Assembly (NCBI RefSeq): GCF_000510725.1
Contig: NZ_AZNZ01000002.1
Coordinates: 62,001 to 126,000, forward strand
Length of the DNA: 64,000 nt
From: Pseudoxanthomonas sp. J31
GTDB taxonomy: Bacteria > Pseudomonadota > Gammaproteobacteria > Xanthomonadales > Xanthomonadaceae
Direction of reading: 5' to 3'
The notes under the pieces are model-generated. The model did not search any database and was not told the origin of the DNA. It worked only from the letters and a program-made list of their open reading frames with translations. The position numbers and the translations under genes are program-made. Below are positions 59,149 to 64,000 of the stretch, piece after piece. Numbering within the stretch: the stretch's first letter is position 1; each line of letters opens with the position of its first letter.

Positions 59149-60869
59149 GGCGCCACCCCCAGCGCCGGGCGGATGCGCCCGGACGGCAGATCCAGCACGC
59201 GCCCGGCCCAGCGCATCACCCGCGGGCTATGGGTGGCCACCAGCACCGCGCAGCCGGGCGCATGGCGCGCCAGCGCTTCCAGCAGGGCCGCTTCGGTGCC
59301 CGGGTCGAGGAACGCGGTCGGCTCGTCCAGCAACAGCAGTTGCGGCCGCCGCAGCAGCGCCCGCGCCAGGGCCACGCGCCGCGCCTCGCCGCCGGACAGG
59401 CCGTAGCCGCGCTCGCCGACCGGCGTGTCCAGCCCGCGCGGCAACTGCCGGGCAAAGCGCAGCACCTGGGCAGCCTCGGCCGCGGCGTGCAGTTCGCCCG
59501 CATCCTGCGCAGCGGCCAGGCGCAGGTTGCCGGCCAGGCTGTCCTGGAACAGCCAGGGTCGCTGCCCGGCATGGCCGCAACGCACGCCCCCGGCGATCGC
59601 GATGCTGCCCTCCAGCGGCGCGACCCAGCCGGCGATGGCCTCCAGCAGCAGGCTCTTGCCGCAGCCGCTGGGCCCGGCGAGGGCCAGCCGTTCGCCGGGC
59701 TGCAGCTCGAACTCCAGACCCTCGAACAGCGGCGCGGCCCCGGGCTCGGGTGCCAGGGCCAACGCATGCACCCGCAACAGCGGCGCTGGCCGGGCGCCGG
59801 TCGCTGGAGGCTCCGGCGCCGGTTCCGGCGCGTGCGCAGGGGCGGCCACGCCCGGCAACCGGCCAAGCACGTCCTCCACTTCCGCCGCCGCGGCCAGGGC
59901 GGCGGCGCGATCGTGGTAATGCGTGCCCAGCCGGCGCATCGGGGCGAAGAAATCCGGCGCCAGCAGCAGGCAGAACAGGCCGGTGCGCAGGTCCGGGGCC
60001 AGCTCCAGCGGCAACATGCCCAGGTAGCCGAGGCCGAAATACAGCGCCACGATCGCCACGCTCAGCGAGGCGAAGAATTCCAGCACCGCCGAGGACAGGA
60101 AGGCGATGCGCAGCACGCGCATGCTGCGCTCGCGCAGGCCCTCCGCCGCGGCGGCGATTCCGGCCAGTTCCGCCTCGCCGCGGCCGTACAGCCGGATCAG
60201 GCCCAGCCCGCGCAGGCGGTCGGCGAAATGCCCGCCCATCCGTGCCAGCTCGGCCAGCTGCGCGCGGCTGGCGGATTCGGCGCCCCACCCGACCAGCGCC
60301 ATCGAGACCGGCAGCAGCGGCGCGGCGAACAGCAGCAGCAGGCCCGGCACGAGGTCGGCGGCGGCCACCGCCAGCAGCAGGACCGGCGGCACCCACGCGA
60401 CCTCGGCGCGTGCCAGGCGGTACCCGGCGTGGTAGTCGCCGGCCGCCTCGGCATGCGACAGTACCAGTTCGGCCAGCGCCCCGCTGCGCTGGCGGCGCAA
60501 CCAGCGCGGGCCGCGCGCATGCAGCGCCGCCCATGCGCACCGGCGCAGTTCCTGGCGCACGCCTTCGGCCAGGTCGCCGGCGGCAATGCCGGCGCGCCAG
60601 GCCAGCACCGCGCGCGTAGCCAGGCAGCCCCCCAGCAGCAGGAACAGCGGCAGCGTCCCGTCCAGGCCCCGGCCCCGCGCCAGCACCGCATCCAGCAGCA
60701 CGGCGATCGCCCAGGCCTGCGGCAACAGCAGCCAGCCGCCGGCCACGGTGCAGGCCACCGCCAGCCGCCGCGCGCCGCGAGCGGCGTCGCCCAGTCCGTC
60801 CAGCCAGCGCTCGCGCCGGACGCGGGCGTCCTGGTCGTCGGTTGCGGCTGGATCGGCGGTCACGGCCAA
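59145..60869 (-). CDS. cydD: Thiol-reductant ABC exporter subunit CydD
   Basis: Partner of CydC; 574 residues with six membrane helices (about 35-310) and an ATPase domain. Walker A is GPSGCGKSLLLEAI (Ser then Leu where Thr is common), the signature is LSGGEARRVALARALL, and Walker B is LLLLDEPTAFLDPG. First gene of the cydDC pair. The upstream 91 bases before the pnp terminator show no FNR box (TTGATnnnnATCAA), so direct control by the adjacent FNR-like regulator is not evident. Confidence 0.93.
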   Translation of the reverse strand: MAVTADPAATDDQDARVRRERWLDGLGDAARGARRLAVACTVAGGWLLLPQAWAIAVLLDAVLARGRGLDGTLPLFLLLGGCLATRAVLAWRAGIAAGDLAEGVRQELRRCAWAALHARGPRWLRRQRSGALAELVLSHAEAAGDYHAGYRLARAEVAWVPPVLLLAVAAADLVPGLLLLFAAPLLPVSMALVGWGAESASRAQLAELARMGGHFADRLRGLGLIRLYGRGEAELAGIAAAAEGLRERSMRVLRIAFLSSAVLEFFASLSVAIVALYFGLGYLGMLPLELAPDLRTGLFCLLLAPDFFAPMRRLGTHYHDRAAALAAAAEVEDVLGRLPGVAAPAHAPEPAPEPPATGARPAPLLRVHALALAPEPGAAPLFEGLEFELQPGERLALAGPSGCGKSLLLEAIAGWVAPLEGSIAIAGGVRCGHAGQRPWLFQDSLAGNLRLAAAQDAGELHAAAEAAQVLRFARQLPRGLDTPVGERGYGLSGGEARRVALARALLRRPQLLLLDEPTAFLDPGTEAALLEALARHAPGCAVLVATHSPRVMRWAGRVLDLPSGRIRPALGVAP

Positions 60870-60924
60870 CGGCGGTCCCTCGCTCCCGGAATTCCGGCAG
60901 TCTAGGGCCGATGGCGTGACCGCA

Positions 60925-60952
60925 AACGCAAAGAGCGGGCCGTAGCCCGCTC
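60925..60952 (-). terminator. Terminator after pnp
   Basis: Minus strand: stem GAGCGGGC / GCCCGCTC with a TACG loop, followed by TTTGCG. It lies 30 bases past the pnp stop. Confidence 0.78.
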
Positions 60953-60981
60953 CTTACGCGTATCCGGCGATGTGGCGGCGC

Positions 60982-63087
60982 TTACTGCGCCACGCCCTCG
61001 CCTTCCTCGACGGCCTTGATCGACAGGCGGATGCGGCCCTGCTTGTCGACTTCCAGCACCTTGACCTTGACCACGTCGCCTTCCTTGAGCTTGTCGGAGA
61101 CCTTCTCCACGCGCTCGCTGGAGATCTGCGAGACGTGCACCAGGCCGTCCTTGCCCGGCAGGATGGTCACGAACGCGCCGAAGTCCATGATCTTGGCGAC
61201 CTTGCCCTCGTAGATCCGGCCCGGCTCCACGTCCGAGGTGATCTGCTCGATGCGGGCCTTGGCGGCCTGGGCGGCGGCGGCGTTGACCGAGGCGATGACG
61301 ATGGTGCCGTCGTCCTGGATGTCGATCTGGGTGCCGGTCTCCTTGGTGATGCCCTGGATGGTGGCGCCACCCTTGCCGATCACCTCGCGGATCTTGTCCG
61401 GGTGGATCTTGATGGTCAGCAGGCGCGGCGCGAACTCCGACAGCTCGGCGCGCGGCGCGGTGATGGCCTTGGCCATCTCGCCGAGGATGTGCAGGCGGCC
61501 GGCCTTGGCCTGCTCCAGGGCCTGCTTCATGATCTCCTCGGTGATGCCCTCGATCTTGATGTCCATCTGCAGGGCGGACACGCCGTCGGCGGTGCCGGCG
61601 ACCTTGAAGTCCATGTCGCCCAGGTGGTCCTCGTCGCCGAGGATGTCCGACAGCACCACGAAGCGGTCGCCTTCCTTCACCAGGCCCATGGCGATGCCCG
61701 CCACCGGGGCCTTCACCGGCACGCCGGCGTCCATCAGCGCCAGCGAGCTGCCGCAGACCGAGGCCATGGACGAGGAACCGTTGGACTCGGTGATCTCCGA
61801 GACCACGCGCACGGTGTACGGGAACTCCTCGAGGGTCGGCATCACCGCCAGCACGCCGCGCTTGGCCAGGCGGCCGTGGCCGATCTCGCGGCGCTTGGGC
61901 GCGCCGAAGCGGCCGCACTCGCCCACCGAGTACGGCGGGAAGTTGTAGTGGAACAGGAAGTTCTCGCGGTACTCGCCGCTGACGGCGTCGATGATCTGGC
62001 CGTCGCGGGCGGTGCCCAGGGTGGTGACCACGATGGCCTGGGTCTCGCCGCGGGTGAACATGGCCGAGCCGTGGGTACGCGGCAGCACGCCGGTCTTCAC
62101 GGTGATCGGGCGCACGGTGTCCAGGGCGCGGCCGTCGATGCGGACCTTGGTCTCCAGGACCGCGTCGCGCATGGTGCGGTACTCCAGCTCGCCGAACTCC
62201 TTGGCCACCTCGGCCGGGTCCCAGCCCTCGGCGGCCACGCGCTCGGCCAGCTGCTCGCTGACATCCTTCTTGATCGCGGCGATGGCGTCGCGGCGCTCCA
62301 GCTTGTCGCGGATCTTGAAGGCCTCGGCCAGGCGGTTGCCGACGGCCTGCTTCAGCGCGGCGACCAGCGCCTCGTTCTTCGCCGGCGGCACCCAGTCGCT
62401 GGGCTTGACGCCGGCCTCGGCGACCAGCTCGTTGATCGCGTTGATGACCTTCTGCATCTCGCGGTGGCCGAAGGTGACCGCGCCGAGCATCACTTCCTCG
62501 CTCAGCAGCTGGGCCTCGGACTCGACCATCAGCACGGCGTTGGCGGTGCCGGCGACGACCAGCTCCAGCTTGGACTCGGCCAGCTCGGAGGTGGTCGGGT
62601 TGAGGATGTACTGGCCGTCCTTGTAGCCGACCTTGGCGGCGCCGATCGGGCCCTTGAACGGGGTGCCGGCCAGCGACAGCGCCGCGGAGGCGCCGATCAG
62701 GGCCGGGATGTCGCCGTCGATCTCCGGGTTCAGCGACATCACCGTGGCGATGATCTGGACCTCGTTCTTGTATTCCTCGGGGAACAGCGGGCGGATCGGG
62801 CGGTCGATCAGGCGCGAAACCAGCGTTTCCTTCTCGGTCGGACGGCCTTCGCGCTTGAAGAAGCCGCCGGGGATGCGGCCGCCGGCGTAGAACTTCTCCT
62901 GGTAGTCAACGGTGAGCGGGAAGAAGTCCTGGCCTTCACGCGCGCTCTTGGCGGCGACGGCGGTGACCAGCAGTACGGTGTCGTCCATCTTGACGATGAC
63001 GGCGCCACTGGCCTGGCGGGCGACCTCGCCCGTTTCCAGGGTCACGGTGTGTTTGCCGTACTGGAAGGTTTTGGTGATTTTTGCCAC
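60982..63087 (-). CDS. pnp: Polyribonucleotide nucleotidyltransferase
   Basis: 3'-to-5' phosphorolytic exoribonuclease of the degradosome. It has 701 residues: two RNase PH-like domains (1-200 and about 310-550), the all-helical linker between them (the [20 protein letters not shown] segment), a KH domain ([10 protein letters not shown]) and a C-terminal S1 domain ([24 protein letters not shown]). The first-core motif [22 protein letters not shown] and the second-core [21 protein letters not shown] are diagnostic. It follows rpsO, the common arrangement; the leader of pnp contains hairpins that RNase III could cut, allowing autogenous control. Confidence 0.98.
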   Translation of the reverse strand: MAKITKTFQYGKHTVTLETGEVARQASGAVIVKMDDTVLLVTAVAAKSAREGQDFFPLTVDYQEKFYAGGRIPGGFFKREGRPTEKETLVSRLIDRPIRPLFPEEYKNEVQIIATVMSLNPEIDGDIPALIGASAALSLAGTPFKGPIGAAKVGYKDGQYILNPTTSELAESKLELVVAGTANAVLMVESEAQLLSEEVMLGAVTFGHREMQKVINAINELVAEAGVKPSDWVPPAKNEALVAALKQAVGNRLAEAFKIRDKLERRDAIAAIKKDVSEQLAERVAAEGWDPAEVAKEFGELEYRTMRDAVLETKVRIDGRALDTVRPITVKTGVLPRTHGSAMFTRGETQAIVVTTLGTARDGQIIDAVSGEYRENFLFHYNFPPYSVGECGRFGAPKRREIGHGRLAKRGVLAVMPTLEEFPYTVRVVSEITESNGSSSMASVCGSSLALMDAGVPVKAPVAGIAMGLVKEGDRFVVLSDILGDEDHLGDMDFKVAGTADGVSALQMDIKIEGITEEIMKQALEQAKAGRLHILGEMAKAITAPRAELSEFAPRLLTIKIHPDKIREVIGKGGATIQGITKETGTQIDIQDDGTIVIASVNAAAAQAAKARIEQITSDVEPGRIYEGKVAKIMDFGAFVTILPGKDGLVHVSQISSERVEKVSDKLKEGDVVKVKVLEVDKQGRIRLSIKAVEEGEGVAQ

Positions 63088-63226
63088 GTCGGTTCCTTGG
63101 GGAATCTGCTTGCGATTGACCGGTGACGGCCCTTGCCGGCAACGGGTGGCCGGAGAAGCCCGGCCGCTTGCGGGTGTTGCGCCCCGGTGGTCCCGGGGAC
63201 GGGCGCCCGCGGTGCTTTGCCGGCGC

Positions 63227-63261
63227 CCAAATGCAAACCGCGGCGCATCTCTGCGCCGCGG
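63227..63261 (-). terminator. Terminator/processing hairpin between rpsO and pnp
   Basis: Minus strand: CCGCGGCGCA, GAGA loop, TGCGCCGCGG, then TTTGCATTT. It starts 13 bases past the rpsO stop and could terminate part of the transcripts and leave some to read into pnp. A second GC hairpin (63182-63199) lies closer to pnp. Confidence 0.75.
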
Positions 63262-63273
63262 CGGGAAGGTACG

Positions 63274-63534
63274 TCAGCGACGCAGGCCGAGCTTCTCGAT
63301 CAGGGCCTTGTAGCGCTCGTTGTCCTTGCGCTTGAGGTAGTCGAGCAGGCTGCGGCGGCGGTTGACCAGCTGCAGCAGGCCACGGCGGCTGTGGTGGTCC
63401 TTCTTGTGGATCTTGAAGTGCTCGGTCAGCTGCTCGATGCGGGCGGTCAGCAGGGCGACCTGGACTTCCGGGGAGCCGGTGTCGTTGGCGCCGCGCGCGT
63501 TGTCGGCGATGATCTTCTGGGTGTCGATGGACAT
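63274..63534 (-). CDS. rpsO: Ribosomal protein S15
   Basis: A small-subunit primary binding protein of 86 residues. It begins [20 protein letters not shown] and contains the S15 motif [30 protein letters not shown]. Its promoter is well defined at 63657-63685, and it is followed by the pnp gene. The order truB-rpsO-pnp is conserved across proteobacteria. Confidence 0.98.
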   Translation of the reverse strand: MSIDTQKIIADNARGANDTGSPEVQVALLTARIEQLTEHFKIHKKDHHSRRGLLQLVNRRRSLLDYLKRKDNERYKALIEKLGLRR

Positions 63535-63656
63535 GGTTTCTCTCTTGGATGCGAGGCTGGCAGGAACGCGCTGGTGCGCACCGCCTGGCCCGCCGCTTGC
63601 TTGAAGGCCGCCCTTGGAACCGGCGGGAATGATTGCCTGGGAAAAAAGGCGCGCGA

Positions 63657-63685
63657 ATTGTAACCCCCCGCCGGGGGCCGAACAA
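63657..63685 (-). promoter_or_regulatory. Sigma-70 promoter of rpsO
   Basis: Minus strand TTGTTC, exactly 17 bases, TACAAT. The spacer is a GC-rich near-palindrome (GGCCCCCGGCGGGGGG). It gives a 5' leader of about 115 bases before the ATG at 63534. Confidence 0.72.
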
Positions 63686-63714
63686 GGCAAAACCGGTGCC
63701 GCCGGGCGGCCGCC

Positions 63715-64000
63715 TCAGGCCCCGGCGGTGTTCCTGAACAGCCGTTGCGGCGCCAGCAGCCCGCCCGGCTCCACCCGTCCCAGCCCCAGCGCCTTGCCGT
63801 CGGGGCCGTGGACCGCCACCGGGTCGGCCGCGGCCCAGGGCCCGCGCAGGCGCTGGCCCTGGCCCAGGCGCGCGGCCTGGGCGGCATCCAGGTCGACCCG
63901 CGGGAAGCCCGCCAGGCCCGCCTCCGGCGGCAGCAGGCAGGCCTCGAGCGCGGCTTCGCCGCCCTCCTCCGCGAGCTGCTGCAGCTGCTCCAGGGTGAAC
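63715..64000 (-). CDS. truB: tRNA pseudouridine(55) synthase, C-terminal part only
   Basis: The last 94 residues of a protein whose start lies beyond the window. They contain a FTLEQLQQLAEEG segment and a C-terminal domain ending KALGLGRVEPGGLLAPQRLF, as in TruB C-terminal domains. TruB makes pseudouridine at position 55 of tRNAs. The conserved gene order (truB-rpsO-pnp) supports the call. Confidence 0.85.
   Translation of the reverse strand, partial: FTLEQLQQLAEEGGEAALEACLLPPEAGLAGFPRVDLDAAQAARLGQGQRLRGPWAAADPVAVHGPDGKALGLGRVEPGGLLAPQRLFRNTAGA

Noticed and set aside
60870-60924. FNR box upstream of cydD
   Set aside because: No TTGATnnnnATCAA-like sequence occurs in the region, so direct regulation by the adjacent FNR-like protein is not claimed.

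Overview
The window is chromosomal DNA from a very GC-rich gammaproteobacterium, most likely a member of the Xanthomonadaceae (the Lysobacter / Luteimonas / Pseudoxanthomonas / Thermomonas neighbourhood). The reasons are the base composition, dense gene packing, a metH split into two genes, a complete histidine operon led by a TrpR-family regulator, and short GGGATTCGGGATT-type intergenic repeats. This assignment is inferred from content and not from an rRNA gene. No tRNA, rRNA, CRISPR array or prophage was seen. The only mobile element is one intact IS1595-family insertion sequence.

Layout. 1-3110: 3' end of a small envelope operon (ABC-2 permease, GSGD-repeat beta-helix protein, two DUF2884 paralogues). 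3110-3941: the IS, inserted in the terminator T-tract next to the fumC stop codon. 3948-7545: fumC and purB, diverging from a 748-bp gap that holds an inverted pair of structured repeats. 7792-10103: ribosomal oxygenase roxA overlapping an acetyltransferase fusion gene. 10354-15990: sucA-sucB-lpdA. 16219-19824: small membrane protein, LOG hydrolase, acuI-like reductase, secreted GH16 glucanase, PilH-like response regulator. 20038-22175: heat-shock pair hsp20-cbpA with a sigma-32 promoter, and a divergent peroxiredoxin. 22185-26961: pbpC, acyl-CoA dehydrogenase, and an ArsR-methyltransferase regulator that leads the split metH (26970-30821). 30982-34764: SDR dehydrogenase, efpL, and a coupled DUF2388/DUF4105 pair. 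34845-38383: D-2-hydroxyglutarate dehydrogenase divergent from serA, then a Nudix hydrolase. 38533-43673: two transporters and the methionine-salvage genes mtnB-mtnD-mtnC. 43808-56594: metallophosphatase, the his operon, an ammonia-lyase and hisS, all on the minus strand. 56722-60869: FNR-like regulator and cydDC. 60982-64000: pnp, rpsO and the 3' end of truB.

How the genes work together. Several blocks are complete pathways: the 2-oxoglutarate dehydrogenase complex (E1, E2, E3), all histidine biosynthesis enzymes plus histidyl-tRNA synthetase, part of methionine salvage together with methionine synthase, and serine synthesis entry (SerA) beside the enzyme that removes its 2-hydroxyglutarate by-product. 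The his operon has a readable promoter with a 20-bp near-palindrome over the predicted start site, and its first gene encodes a TrpR-type DNA-binding protein; feedback repression by that protein is the natural model.

The most unusual signals are the two diverged inverted repeats between fumC and purB, whose stems differ in sequence yet stay self-complementary; the IS in the shared fumC/DUF2884 terminator; the ammonia-lyase with a roughly 60-residue insertion between hisS and the his operon; and the ArsR-methyltransferase/metH arrangement with its own palindrome. Coordinates and starts were set by reading the sequence. Functions rest on recognised motifs and not on database searches.
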